Source: Nymphaea colorata (Eukaryota > Streptophyta > Magnoliopsida > Nymphaeales > Nymphaeaceae). Taken from it: a DNA stretch of 64,000 bases. The stretch's first letter is position 1. Each line of letters opens with the position of its first letter. The DNA lies in NCBI RefSeq assembly GCF_008831285.2, contig NC_045142.1, positions 11,980,716 to 12,044,715 on the forward strand, read 5' to 3'. Positions 1 through 11,793 of the stretch are shown piece after piece. The notes below the pieces were generated by a model, which did not search any database, was not told the DNA's origin, and was given only the letters and a program-made list of their open reading frames with translations. A program made the translations under genes and the position numbers.

Positions 1-280
1 TCGACTCATTTAACAATTCGAGCATACATTAGAACTTGAGCTTGACTTGTTTATAAACGAGTTGGGTGCAAATCAAGTTTAAATGAGCAAGTTCCAGTTG
101 AGCTCGAGCTGGCTCGACTAGTAGTCGAGTTTTTACAACTTGAGCTTGACTCATTTAACAATTCGAGCATACATTAGAACTCGACCTTGACTTGTTTAGA
201 AATGAGTTGGGAGCGAATCAAGTTGAAATGAGCAAGATCGAGTTGAGCTCGAGCTGCCTCGACTAGTTGTGCAGCCTTAG
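1..280. repeat. hAT-like MITE, right-hand part with internal tandem repeat
   Basis: The stretch is built from words such as CTCGAGCT, GACTTGTTTA and AACGAGTTG. A unit of about 145 bp occurs twice: GACTCATTTAACAATTCGAG lies at about 3 and again at 148. The end GTGCAGCCTTAG near 270-280 resembles the inverted end CAGCCCTA of the same family, whose complete copy lies at 20535-20886. The left end is outside the window. It codes for nothing visible. Confidence 0.6.
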
Positions 281-1830
281 TTGGGTATATAGCAAGTGAG
301 CAGCTCGTCTTGAGTTCGATTCCTTGCAACAAGCATTGTCTTTGTTAAGCTGTGGGTGGTATTAAGTGGCTCAAATGACACGGGCTGTAATTGCTCCTTT
401 TCCCCTTGGTTTCCCATCGACTTGGAAACTTTGAATATTTAAAAGTTTCACATATATTGAGAAATTATAAAGCGCATAAAACACCAAAAATATCCGAATA
501 GATAGAATGAAAAATACAGAAACTGATTTTCGATGCTTTAGAAAAAAACGTGCTGGAGGATCAACTTTTTGGCTTTTACATCGGAAAAAATAAAATCTTG
601 GAAAATATAGTCATGTTCTAACAAGATTGGGCCTAGACAATTATCCTAAATACTTTCTTTTATTAATCCACTGATGCAGTGTAGTGTTGTTAGATGCGTG
701 CGCATCAATAGTTTAGTGAAGTTTCTAAAATTTCAAATGTAACAGGGTTAATAATATCAGTTACGCATTCTATAAAAAACCAATAAGACTTTTTATTTTT
801 CTATTTAAAATCAAATAACAATATTCAGAATTATATTTTTAATCATAGTCATAAATATTGTTTTAAACACCACGAACTTGAAAAAATCAGAAATAGATGC
901 AATAAATTTTTAAAAAATTTAGAAATTAGAAATAAATAAAATAAATGAGAAACTAATAAATCAACATCAAAACATAAATAGATAAGTAATAAATAAAATT
1001 AGAAAATAGAAACAAATGGTCTGACATTAAAAAATATAAAAAAGCTGTTTTTACTATTTTTCAGCTGACTTGTTCTTCACATTTTTAACATGATTTTGAG
1101 AAAAAAAACCATTTTTTGTGGTTATGCTTTTAATTAAATGAAAAATGAAAGGCGATAGAGGAAAGATGTTTATCGGTATGCTGTGTCCTGCACAAGTGCT
1201 CACACAACTGACAGGAGTTTTCCCATACCCTCATGACCTGCATAAACTAAAGTGGTCGTGCTTCAAAATCAAGTGCCTTTCATTTGTTTTATTTTAAATA
1301 TCTTAGCAACTTATGATACTTTCTGATTTTATGCAATTCAAAACATCACGAAACTTGTTTCAAATTTTTATACTTATGGTTGAACTTCAATGTAGAAGAA
1401 CACATGTTTTTGAGTTGTTCGGACTCTCAGGCGACTAGTTGGGACTGTTTGTCGAAACACTATATTATAGTTTTTCATTTATTTTTAAAGCAGATTCATA
1501 AAACAATAACAAACTGGTACCATTATCAAACAGACTTGGCGTATATTTATTTGCATGATAGAAATGTTTTACTACCTTAGAAGTTTGAGGAATCTTTTAT
1601 TTAAGACTCACATATTTAGGTGACATGTTAAACTCTGTTTTGAAACAAAAAAACATGGTCTTGTCTCTAGACAAATGTTTAAGGCGTGTTTGGTAACATT
1701 CGAAACTAGGTTTATGGAAAAACTCAACATTGACTAAAAACATCAAATTTTGATGTATAATCTAAACACTACCTCATACTTTTTTTTTTGTTTTAACTAA
1801 AGGACATAACATTCCATATACGGAATTCCA
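281..1830. other. AT-rich intergenic DNA, no gene seen
   Basis: Mostly AT-rich sequence with poly-A and poly-T runs. GAGTTCGATTCC near 310 looks like a polymerase III B-box of a tRNA-derived SINE, but I could not find a matching A-box or element ends. The longest open frame (about 66 codons near 1380) has biased composition and no recognisable domain. Confidence 0.5.
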
Positions 1831-1985
1831 GAGGCGGAGCCACGTATGGGCATATGCCAGCCTTTCAATGTTTCTTTATTTTTATATTAACATTTTCAGA
1901 TATTTATTTTGTTATGTAAATAGTGCATTTTTACATATAAAAATTTGTGGATGAGTGCCTCTCCAAATTTTATTTTTTATTTTTT
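1831..1985 (+). repeat. Dispersed repeat starting GAGGCGGAGCCACG
   Basis: The end motif GAGGCGGAGCCA followed by AT-rich sequence is shared, in diverged form, with stretches near 57474 (GGGGCAGAGCCAAG) and, inverted, near 16140 (TGACTCCACCTCT). The AT-rich bodies of the three copies have similar words (TTTACATATA, AAATTT). The family is non-coding. Its exact ends and class are not resolved from these copies. Confidence 0.4.
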
Positions 1986-2560
1986 TTTTATCCGCAAGTG
2001 CCTAACAGTTCCATTTGACAAAGTAAAACCTCTTAAATTGTGGCATTGCTATAAAGGCCTATGGTTGAGACTGAAGCCAAGAAAGCTCAACCCATTTCTG
2101 CTACTCAAGTTAAATTGGATGAGGATACAATTTGGTGTACCTCCCCAACTTCAAGTCCATATTTGATCATCTCAAATTTATTAATTGCCATGAGCTAAGG
2201 CACTTTCCATGTTATCTTGTTAACATAGGAAGGCATGTTCCTACTTTTTAATAGAAGGTCATTTTGATAATTTTATAAGGTAAAAAAATTTTGAGTTGTT
2301 TTCAGTCATAATGCGATGTTCCTTTTTTTTTTTTTTTTAATCTGCATGAAAAACCCCAAAGATATACCTTTACATATAGTTTTGTGTTGCTTTTAGATTT
2401 AGGTAGACCTACGATATCTCTTTCTAACTCAAGTCGCACTTGTCATCATTTGTAATCCATTTTAGAATGTGATAATAACTTTAGAATTCAAACCTTAGAT
2501 CCCTTAAATGTGAGCTGTCTTAGGGTTTGATTGGGACATGTAGGATTTTGGCATCATGAA

Positions 2561-3050
2561 TGGATCAGGCCTGAGCATCGGCTTAGCCGGGTAGGGCCCG
2601 ACAACTTGAACCTAAGCCTTAGCCCGATCCAGTTAAATAAAAAAAAAATATTTTTAATGAATCTTAATAAATAATATAAAATTATATTCATATTAATGAA
2701 AATAATATTAAAAATGAGTTATTGGGCCAAACTGGACCTAGTCCAGCCATCCCAAGTCCGCCTAGTGCATATTTTTTGAGCTTGAGTCGAAGGTCAAAAT
2801 GGATCAGGAGCATCAACTTAGCCAGGCCGGGCCTGATAACTTGAACGCAAGCCTTAGCCCGACCCAGTTAAATTAAAAAAAAAAATTTTTAGTATAAAAT
2901 AATACATATACATATAATTAATCATAATAAAAAGTATATAATTATATATGTATTAATAAAAATAATATTAAAAAAGAGATATCCGGCCGAACTGAACCTA
3001 ATCTGATTATCCCAAGTTGGCCCAATGCATATTTTTTAAGCCTGAGTTCA
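2561..3050 (+). repeat. GGGCC-rich repeat, two tandem copies of about 240 bp
   Basis: Copy 1 (about 2561-2799) and copy 2 (about 2800-3050) both start TGGATCAGG. Both carry CTTAGCC, GGGCCTGATAACTTGAA-like text, AAGCCTTAGCCCGA and CCAGTTAAAT plus a poly-A run, followed by an AT-rich core and a GGCC...AACTGGACCTA-like segment ending in TGCATATTTTTT. The GGGCC-rich ends around an AT core recall the MITEs at 10042-10366 and 10482-10816, but clear terminal repeats are not visible here. Confidence 0.6.
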
Positions 3051-3759
3051 GTGTAGCCAAGTACCACGTACCATGGGGTTACCACCCGATGCAAGCCGTG
3101 AAATTCAAGACAAATATCTAAAGGGGTGGTACTTATTTTACATTAAATGGCAGCCAAAGTGTAAATAAGGATATAAAGTGTAAATAAACCGATTTACGCG
3201 GGAGTGGCGTCGGCAGTTGACTGTCGCTAAAAGGTGGCTGAGCAACCTAAAGGCGTGATCCTGAATTTTGCTCAAAACTAACGGCATTTACGTTTATCTC
3301 CATGAATAGGACACAGATTTCTGTTTTCCAAATTTTTAAAGTTAATTTAATTTTTTTAGATTTATTTAAATTCATAAACTCAGCAAATAGACGAAAATTA
3401 CAAGACTGGTTTATCTTATCTTCTATTTATCTTCAAGCAAGGCAGGGAGACAAATAATCTCCAACAAATTCTGAGCACATTAAATTCTTAATCATCTTCA
3501 TCCTCCGTTATTCTGTGCTGTTTCCCGTCTCTCTCTCTGTGTGTGTGTGTGCTTATCCCCCACCACAAGTGGATGTGATCTTGGCGGTCGGCCAGATGCA
3601 CGGTGGTCGGTCTACTCCTCGCTCTGCTCCCCACGCAACCGGTGGGGACGAAGCCGTGAGAGACCACCATCCTTCTTCGTCGCTCTTAACCCCCTTCTGC
3701 TCTGTCAAGATGCCCAATTCTTTCCCCCCGTTTTCCTCCTTTCTCCGGCCATCATCCCC

Positions 3760-4581
3760 ATGGTGGCCTCCTCCTCCTCTTCTCCCCCACCGCCTCCTCC
3801 TCCCCGGCCGGTACGCCCCTCCCCTACCGGCCGAGAGGATTGCTGGAGCGAAGGCGCCACCTTAGCGCTCATCGAGGCCTGGGGCGATCGACACATTAAC
3901 CTCAGCCGCGGCAATCTCAAGCAGCAGAACTGGTTGGACGTTGCCGACCGCGTCAACGCCCGTTTCGGCGGTCTCCGCCACCGTAAAACGGACTCTCAGT
4001 GCAAGAACCGCATCGACACCCTCAAGAAGAAGTACAAGCTCGAGCGTGCCAAAGTCGTTGCATCCGGCGGCGTCTTCGTCTCTAGGTGGCCCTACTTCTC
4101 CCAGATCGACGACCTCGTCGGCCCCGGGAAGGGCCAAACTCCGGCCGGAGCCGGCGTTCGGACACTCCACGTTCCTGTCTTGCGATCGCCCCGCTCCGTC
4201 CCCTCTCCGAGGCCTGCGAACGGGGAAGAGCAAGACCTTGCGCGTAACCAGGTCGTCAATTCTGCGGCCAATTCCGGAGCATCTTCGAGGTCGAGGGATT
4301 CGACAAAGAGTTCCCCGGTTGCTGGTGGGGGTGGTGATGAAGACGATGGATCGGAGGGTGGATTGGGGAAGATGGGAGAGGTGGGTGCGGGGTTTAGGGA
4401 CTTGGCAAGGGCAATTATGGGGTTAAGTGAGGTATACGAGAAGATCGAGAGCTCCAAGCAGCAACAAATGGTGGATCTGGAAAAGCAGAGGATGGTGTTC
4501 GCTAAAGAATTGGAGTTCCAGAGGATGCAGATGCTCATGGAGGCCTATGTCGAGCTGGAGAAGATGAAACGACGATTTTGA
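3760..4581 (+). CDS. Trihelix transcription factor, SIP1/ASIL type
   Basis: Predicted intronless protein of 273 residues, a nuclear DNA-binding regulator. A Ser run and a Pro run (residues 4-15) precede the trihelix domain at about 27-115. That domain carries the spaced tryptophans W29, W41 and W58, then the SQCKNRIDTLKKKYK helix and an SRWPYF segment typical of the SIP1 clade. A Gly/Ser/acidic linker follows, then a long C-terminal helix (about 225-273, rich in E, K, Q, M and L) that fits the conserved coiled coil of ASIL1/ASIL2-like proteins. I chose the ATG at 3760 because it opens directly on the Ser/Pro N-terminus usual for the family and has a G at +4. The frame stays open upstream to 3541, but that part is Cys/Pro-rich and looks like leader. 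The leader (about 3520-3750) is CT- and GT-rich. G/C is strongest in the first half of the gene. Known family members repress seed-maturation genes or bind chromatin regulators; any such role here is inference. Confidence 0.85.
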   Translation: MVASSSSSPPPPPPPRPVRPSPTGREDCWSEGATLALIEAWGDRHINLSRGNLKQQNWLDVADRVNARFGGLRHRKTDSQCKNRIDTLKKKYKLERAKVVASGGVFVSRWPYFSQIDDLVGPGKGQTPAGAGVRTLHVPVLRSPRSVPSPRPANGEEQDLARNQVVNSAANSGASSRSRDSTKSSPVAGGGGDEDDGSEGGLGKMGEVGAGFRDLARAIMGLSEVYEKIESSKQQQMVDLEKQRMVFAKELEFQRMQMLMEAYVELEKMKRRF

Positions 4582-5176
4582 GCTTCTTGCTTGCCCTTCT
4601 TGATGTCCACCTTTTAGGCTTAGTTCAGGTGATTCTCCGAGGATCAAGATTACTCAAAACCCTTTTTTACCTTGTGCAGTAAGAATCTGTGGAATTTAAG
4701 CAATTGTAGTGCCAATTCAAACCCTTTTCGTGCCTACCCACTTGCCACTGTATCGTCTTGTCAAGGAATTTTTTTTCCCTATTATATGTTTAGTGTACCG
4801 AACCCTTTCTGTTTTTAGTGTTCTTCTAACACAATGCATGATACAGTTTGGATGAGTTATTGCAGAATGTATGAGCTTTTTGTTATTCATAAATCGGCAT
4901 GAGTGCCTTTCAGGATTAATTTAGTTGGAAATGAAAAGTAAAATGAACATGTGTGCAGAAGCTATAATATCTGCATAACATCATTACACTGGCCACTATG
5001 GTAAAAAAGTGTCACTGCGGTTGCAAATGCATCAGATCTGGCAAAAGGATTTTGCCATTTCAGGTATACGTGATCTCCAATTCCGACCTAACGTAAGGAC
5101 CCTGAAGAGGCAAAAGCTCCTCCCCCTTTCTCTGTGCCTCTGGGTTCCAGGGCTGCTTCGGGACATGGTTGGAGAG
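4582..5176. other. 3' flank of the trihelix gene
   Basis: Non-coding sequence after the TGA stop. It probably includes the 3' UTR, but I see no clear AATAAA signal. From about 5090 a moderately GC-rich stretch (TCCTCCCCCTTTCTCTGTGCC) begins; I do not recognise it. Confidence 0.5.
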
Positions 5177-5310
5177 GAGGACACCCGTACATACCAGTTT
5201 TAAGGTCTGGTAAGTGGTAATAACGTAAACTGTAGGACATTTTGTAGAGGACACCCGTACATACCTGTTTTAAGGTCTGGTAATAACGTAAACTATAAGA
5301 CATTTTGTAG
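5177..5310 (+). repeat. Tandem duplication, 70-bp unit
   Basis: GAGGACACCCGTACATACC starts at 5177 and again at 5247. Both copies run on through GTTTTAAGGTCTGGTAA, TAACGTAAACT and GACATTTTGTAG. The second copy lacks about 6 bases (AGTGGT). The period is 70 bp, with few mismatches. Confidence 0.8.
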
Positions 5311-8300
5311 GTGGTGATGCTTGTCAAAAAAATGATTAGAATCATTAGATGCAGCTGTAGCATGTTCTATACCTTGTGATTCAGTTTCATCATTTTTGTC
5401 TTTTTTGGCTTGAATTGCCTAAAGTTTTTGTATAAAATTCTTCTATTTGTTAACTAAGACTTTTAAATGAACTAGTATCTCTACTAAGTTATCATCATAA
5501 GCTAGAAAATGACTTCAGGAGCTAGTGAATTTCATCATTGGTCTTCATGCTAGATAGAAACTCTGTTTTTTTTGCTTGTGTCCTTTTTCTAAAATGTGTG
5601 GCAAGTCTTCTTGACCAGCTTAAGTATGCATAATGATCTCGTACTCCTATAGATGGTCAACATTCTTCTCGCCCAAGTTTTGCATGTTAAGCCACTGTTT
5701 CACTTACGTCTCTATGCTATTGAAGTTAAGCATGCCTGAGCAATATTTTGTCCCACATTTAGTTATAACATGATTCTGCGGTTTGTTCTTTTGGTTTTTC
5801 AAGCAAATATCCCTTAATTCAGTCATGTCAGGAAGATCAACATTGTGTAGAAAGAGGTTCCTACCTTTCTTGTTGGGACTAGCAAACTGATATTCCGCCA
5901 CAGACACCTGAGTCATGTGTTTCATCAAGAAGCGCTTAGACTCAACGACACTGACATGATCGGAGACTAAAGGAGCTGAACACGTAACCTGAATGATTCA
6001 ATATTTCAGCAGAGTGGATCGTGCTATGCTAAAGGGCCTTTGGTGCACTAAGAGCTTGTATATTTCAGTAATGCCTACTGCAAGTGATGGGGCCCACACT
6101 TGATTGCAGAAAATGCATGGACGCTTAAGAACTGCATTCACTATGTTGTCTTGAGTCCATTAAAACCTTCTTTTCCATGCAAGTAGGTGGAACATGAAGC
6201 AATGAACGGGTTTAGAGCTCAACCCGTCAACTGCAAGGTGTTCCCAGAGAACGGTCTGTTCTCACGCAAAACCTTTTTCCTTTTTCCCTTTGTCTCCCTT
6301 TTCCTTCTGTCCTCTCAAGTCTCACCCCTGCAGCTTACCGTCAGCTTTTGCCTGTGTCTGCTTGTTCTTCCTTTGCTTCAACCTCCTCTCATTTCTTCCT
6401 GCTTCCACTGCCACTGCCCCCATTCATCATCTTATGCTCCTCATTCATTTTTCCTTCTTCCACCTCTGTGACTTCCCACAACCTCCTGACTGCATCTGGT
6501 TTTGTTTGCACTGCCGCAACTTCTTCCCTATTCTTCCTCTGTTCACCGTTGCAGCTCTCTTTCCCGCAGCCTGCTGCATGTGCTGTCTTGTTCTGCTGCA
6601 CGATCCCTCTTGTAGGCAAAGTGTTTGGTATGATTTAGATCTTATAAGTCGTATATAAACATCTTGATTGTTAGGGCTGTCTTTTGGTTGTGCAGATCAC
6701 ATTCGTGCAGATGTTATCTTTTCAGCATATAACCCTTGTGTATTTTAAGCTTGCTTGAAATATTTTTTTCTTTGCAAAGCACATATTTTGTAATATGACT
6801 CTTCTATGAAAGAGGACATATTTTGGTGGAATCCTTTTGCTTCAATAGTAATTGCAAATCAGAGCGCAGAAACAAAAATATCCTCTGAAATGTGTCTAAA
6901 ATGCTCACCAGCTTGGTTCAATTTTAACATGCTTGCTGTTCTAGCTTGCTTCTCAAATTGAAAGGCAGGTACAATCTGTTTGGCTTTGTCAGTTTGGCTT
7001 AGATGTACCAATCTAATCTATTGGCCTATTGTTCATGCCCTTAATAACCATCCTAACTTGGCCAAGGATATTGCAGATTCAAGAAGGTTGCAGAAACTCT
7101 GTCATAGCAGAAGATTTAGTATCAAGAAACACAAATAAATCGATGGTCAATAGCTTAAACCATGCTGGCCATGTTCTTTTCTTGTTTGATCTCATTCTGA
7201 GGCATGCTAGACCAAGTTAGGCAAATTTGACCGGGTTTGATGCCTTATGGACAATATGGCATTGATATACAACTATGTTGTTATGAACTAGTCTAGCAAG
7301 GTTAAGTACATATTCCCAACATTTTAGACTAGTTTGGAGTATTGTGAATAGGTTGATATAAGCATTCTAGCCGAGCTGGGCATGTGTGCACTTGGGTCGA
7401 CCCTTGAAGTACTGGCTCAACCTCAGCTCGAACTCAGGCCAACTAGCTCAAGTTGTTAAGAATCCTACTTGTAAGTGCCAGAACAATGCCAAACCAAGTG
7501 CAAGGCTTCTTTTGTTTGGTGAAACAAGTGAATAAGTGATAACATTGTTGTACATTTCAACTATTCATCTTTCAACTAATTTATGACACGTTGATGTTTC
7601 ACATGTGATTCATTTGTAATACTGACATGCTTCTAAACTTAAGTCTAGTATCAAGATCTTAACATCTTCTGTCTTGATAGCTTTAGCTTTCTTGACATGC
7701 AGCTTGTGATTGTGATGAAAGAATTAGCTTGGCGACTAGTAGTATGTGCTTACTGTTGCTATTCCTAGAGGCTCCTGGACATCATGAAGCCATGTTGGAA
7801 CAGCATATATGCATGTGAAGGTGATGGAGACATTAGAACTTTGTTCTCCTTCTTGGACGTTGCAGGGTGCATTTCAGATGGAAATGCTGATGTAGTTAAA
7901 TTCTGTCCATATGATTTATCGTCTCATGCAGAATAAACGTCGCAAGAGGTGATGAACCATCTCGACTCGCAAGAGGTGATGAAGGATGATTTGATGTCTA
8001 AGGATGAGAGGTAGATAGCGCTCTCAATTTGATGTGTGCATTAATAGGGTAAACTTATTCTACTCTCCGAACCTCGTGAAGGGGTCCTTCTCTCCTTTTC
8101 TCTATGAAATAGTTCCATGTATCTGGATTATCAAACGTCACTGAAAATAAATGATGCAATTTGTAGTGCGTGTTTGTTTGGTATTAGGAATGATGGAATG
8201 GTTCAAGCTTATGAAAAGTTCAATGTCTTCCCACCATCTCATGAGACAAACGTGAAAATGCTGAGTAATACTATACAATGTGAATATATTATCTGAAACC

Positions 8301-8438
8301 GGTGTACTCAAACTCGAGGCCCCACATCTAAATCAGAATGAATGAAATAGGATGCAGTCTGGACCTGTAACATATGAGACTAATACGTCCTGTCCAGAAA
8401 AAAGAAAGACTCAACAAGCCTTTGCCTGAAAATGAATC
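5311..8438. other. Intergenic DNA, no supported gene
   Basis: I see no coding exon I can support. The pyrimidine-rich stretch 6187-6660 stays open in several frames, but the products are low-complexity Phe/Leu/Ser/Pro. A short minus-strand open frame at 5704-5928 (74 codons) matches nothing I recognise. A weak hAT-like repeat scrap (GGCTCAACCTCAGCTCGAAC) lies near 7410-7450. Confidence 0.5.
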
Positions 8439-8758
8439 AGAGCTGGTCCATACTGATATTACATCTATTCAAGATACTGTTCTTGATATATTTTCAGACG
8501 GCAAACACTGTTTTAGTAGAGTAGAACTCAAATAAGAAGGTGTCATATCAGAAAAAAGATTAAAAACATACCTGACTAACCCATTCTCCATCAAGCTTAG
8601 AGCTGGTCCATACTGATATTACATCTATGCAAGATACTGTTCTTGATATATTTTCAGACGGCAAACACTGTTTTAGTAGAGTAGAACTCAAATAAGAAGG
8701 TGTCATATCAGAAAAAAGATTAAAAACATACCTGACTAACCCATTCTCCATCAAGCTT
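8439..8758. repeat. Recent tandem duplication, 160-bp unit
   Basis: Two adjacent units, 8439-8598 and 8599-8758, are almost identical. The only difference I see is TCTATTCAAG against TCTATGCAAG near the start. Such high identity points to a recent duplication or an assembly artefact. No gene is recognised in it. Confidence 0.9.
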
Positions 8759-8759
8759 A

Positions 8760-9190
8760 CAAATAAGTATGGTTGCATTATCCCTCTAATGAATTCAGAT
8801 CGAGATTAGGAACTCATTTGATGGCTACAGGAAACTTTTCAAGAATATTTTACCGGGGAAATATATTCTTAGAATGAGGTGGAAGTGGTTTTCTTTTTTG
8901 TTCATTCCAAATCCAGCTTGTCTTTAATGGGATGGATAAACTTCGCCAGACAAAATCTCCTTGTGTAAAATCCTGCAAAAAGTTTACATGACCGTTGCCT
9001 CTCAAAAGGCATTTGCCACGACGGCTAAGCTTATGCCTGAACCCGTTTGCCATCCAGCTTCAATTAATTGAGTGTAGCTTGACTTGGCAGGATTAAAATT
9101 TCTGAAAATGTTTTATGTTTTAAGTTAATTCCTATAGATGAACCTGCCAATCGACTGATTTACCAAGTGCAGCAAAGTTTGCTTTGTAAG
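8760..9190. other. Intergenic DNA, nothing recognised
   Basis: Unique-looking AT-rich sequence between the 160-bp duplication and the next hAT-like repeat. Short open frames are present but show no domain. Confidence 0.4.
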
Positions 9191-9775
9191 TAGGGCTGTA
9201 CACGAGCCAAGTCCAGCTCGAGCTTGGCCAGCTTGACTCGACTCGGCTCATATATTGCTTGGCTCAAGATCCAGTTGTGCTATACAAATTCCAGCTTGAG
9301 CTCGACTCAATAGATTATTAGGTCCTGACTTAAGGTCGACTAGTTTAAGATCATTTACCAGTTCGTCATTTGACTTGATTTCTTTCATTGGTTTTAAGCT
9401 TGAAAATTAAAGAAAAAAAGATAACCTAGATCAGACGAGCTTACTCGAGTCTAATCGAACTTCACTCATTTACAAGCTGGAGCTTTTAATTAAGCTCAAG
9501 CTCTAACTCCTTTACAAACGAGTCTGAGCATGAGGAGCTTACTCGAGTCAAATCGAACTTGACTTGTTTATAACCTCGAGTTCAACTCCTTTACAAACGA
9601 GTCGAGCATGAGGAGCATACTCGAGTCTAATCGAACTTGACTTGTTTATAAGCTCGAGCTTTTAATTAAGCTTGAGCTCAACTCCTTTACAAACGAGTCG
9701 AGTATGAGTTGAGATTAATTGAACTCGAGTCAAGCTTGAATTGGCTCAAGTCGCTCAACCCATCGTACAACCCTA
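9191..9775. mobile_element. hAT-like MITE with internal tandem repeats
   Basis: The left end TAGGGCTGTACACGAGCC and the right end (reverse complement TAGGGTTGTACGATGGG) are inverted versions of the terminal repeat seen at 20535-20886. The body is made of GAGCTCGA-type words and contains about three direct repeats of roughly 90-100 bp, each with CTCCTTTACAAACGAGTC and TCGAACTTGACTTGTTTATA-like text (about 9430-9710). That explains its 585 bp against about 350 bp for the complete copy. The flanking 8 bases (TTTGTAAG left, CCTGCTAG right) do not match, so the site is altered or the ends come from different copies. Non-coding. Confidence 0.65.
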
Positions 9776-10041
9776 CCTGCTAGAAAGTAGAACTTCAAGA
9801 TTGAGAGAAACTCAAAACTTGTATCAGCAAAAATATTTTCTAGTAGTTTCTCAGTATATGCAAGATAAGATGCATACATCCTCTAAAACAACTGCAAATA
9901 GATACCCTATTGCAACAAAAAAAAAAGGATTCCTGTTATCCAAATGTGACAACTCTACATCTACAACTTACTATCTACTAGTACCATTGGAACACGCAAG
10001 GAGGTTGCATATAATCAGCTTCAGTCAACGAAGGTGATCTA

Positions 10042-10366
10042 TAAGTCTGGGCATTGGGCCAGGCCGCCGCCGGGTACCCGATACCCGGCCCGACTCGGGC
10101 CTAGGAAAAAGGGACCCGGCCCGATAATTTATCGGGCTGGTCTGGGTGGACCCGATAAGCCGGATTCGGGCCCGATAATTGGTTTTTAATTTTTTTATTA
10201 GTTTATATATATTTATAATATTTAATTAAAATTAATTATATGGATATATATTATTTTATATTAAAAATACGTTTTTAAATTTAATTGGGCCGGGCTCAAA
10301 CTCGGGTTTTTCGAGTTAGGCCGGGCCCGGTTTTTGGATGTTGGGCCGACCCGATGCCCAGGCTTA
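10042..10366. mobile_element. hAT-type MITE, GGGCC family, with intact 8-bp TSD
   Basis: The 325-bp element starts TAAGTCTGGGCATTGGGCC and ends with the inverted counterpart (reverse complement TAAGCCTGGGCATCGGG). It is flanked on both sides by the identical octamer GTGATCTA (10034-10041 and 10367-10374). An 8-bp target duplication plus short terminal inverted repeats is the hallmark of hAT elements. The ends are rich in GGGCC/CCCGG words, the core (about 10180-10285) is AT-rich, and there is no open frame, so it is non-autonomous. Confidence 0.85.
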
Positions 10367-10481
10367 GTGATCTACACTTGTTCGACTTCTTAGACACAAC
10401 ATCATCAATATTTAATGCCTTTGAGGCGACAAGCTTATGCTGCTTTCTTAGGATATCCAACTGACTTGTAGCAGTTCCTGT

Positions 10482-10816
10482 TAGACCAGGGTATCGGGCC
10501 AACCCGGCTCAATAAGAGTCGGGCTCGAGTCTGCCCGATGCCGAAACCCAAGTCAGGGCTTGGGCGTGGCCAAATTAAAATAAAAAATATTTTTAAATAT
10601 AAAATAATTTTTTGAGTATAAATATATTTTTAATAATAAAACATATATTATTATTAAATAAAAATAATAATAAAATTTACAAAAAAAAATAATCAGGGCA
10701 AATCGGGCTGACCTGATATATTATCGGGCCATCCCGGGCCAGCTTTTTTAGGCCCAAGCCCCGATCGGGCCGGGTACTAGGTACCCGTCGGGTACTCAGG
10801 CCATTGCCCAGGCTTA
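10482..10816. mobile_element. hAT-type MITE, GGGCC family, second copy with intact TSD
   Basis: The 335-bp element starts TAGACCAGGGTATCGGGCC and ends with an inverted copy (reverse complement TAAGCCTGGGCAATGGCC). The octamer GTTCCTGT lies at both 10474-10481 and 10817-10824. Its architecture matches the copy at 10042-10366: GGGCC-rich flanks around an AT-rich core (about 10570-10690). The two copies sit 115 bp apart, apparently as independent insertions because their target octamers differ. Confidence 0.85.
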
Positions 10817-10824
10817 GTTCCTGT

Positions 10825-11793
10825 TATATTCTTAAAACCTAGAAGGAAGTAAAATGGTTATGGCTAAATCAACAATTAAAGAGTACAGTAACATGCAAAA
10901 CAACAACCTCCTCTCTCTCTCCCTCTTTCCAATGAGTTATAACATAGAGAAAAGAGGGAGGGTTTTGAAAGCAATTCAAGAAACTAATTTGCCAAACTGT
11001 GTCTCAATACGGTGTTCCATAAATATTCTTTCAAAATCTTTGATAGAGACAAAATGTAGTGAAGATGCAGGATCTATTGTAGACCCTCCTATGTCATCTA
11101 CAATTCAAAGTAAAATTCAAGGCCTACAGAATAATAAGGAGAAAATGTAGAAATTGGGGACACATAATATTGGCAGGTGTCACTTGGACCTTGCCATACA
11201 TGTATTGGCAGGTTTGAATTTCCATAAACTTCTCTATCCAAACTCATGCTCTCAGTACTGCTAACTCTGTACCCTGCTTTGTCCAAGAAAAGGTTAAAGG
11301 CAAATAGTAGAATACCAAGCAGTATAACTATCAACCTCTTCTCCAAAACTTGTCTGTAAATAGAGTTACCAACAACGAATTACTCGCTTGATACTTGGAA
11401 GTTTTATAAAACTCATGATCACTACAAATTCACCATACAAGCATTCAACAAGGGTTTAAGTTGCTCACCTTTGGATAATCCTTTCATTACCATCTGAATT
11501 GAAAAATACACTCCATAAGCATGAAAGGTTCTTGGATTTCCCGTAACATTGAAAAAAAAAAGATCTAGACATGTTTAATGCACAATTTACTAACAAATAA
11601 TAACATAATTGTTACGACCACAAAGAGAGAAGCCAAAAAGATTATCATTAGCGTAACCTTAATCTCAAGTTATTCTCAAGTTAAAGAGATTAGGGCTGGT
11701 GATACAGAAATTACAGATTCAGTCCAATAAACATAAAAAATATTTAAAGACATACTCTCCAACTTTATAATATTGCAGAAACACTCTTTAACA
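10825..11793. other. Intergenic DNA and probable 3' LTR side of the Copia element
   Basis: No gene is supported. The part just left of 11793 should contain the 3' LTR of the minus-strand Copia element, because its purine tract ends there. I could not define the outer LTR edge or a target duplication. Confidence 0.4.

Noticed and set aside
283..420. tRNA gene or tRNA-derived SINE suggested by GAGTTCGATTCC
   Set aside because: No cloverleaf or A-box at the right spacing could be built.
3515..3865. Plus-strand frame overlapping the start of the trihelix gene, and antisense frames at 3862-4538
   Set aside because: They are other-frame readings of the trihelix gene and its leader, with no domain of their own.
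6187..6660. Several overlapping plus-strand open frames up to 122 codons
   Set aside because: They follow from pyrimidine-rich composition, overlap in different frames and contain no domain.
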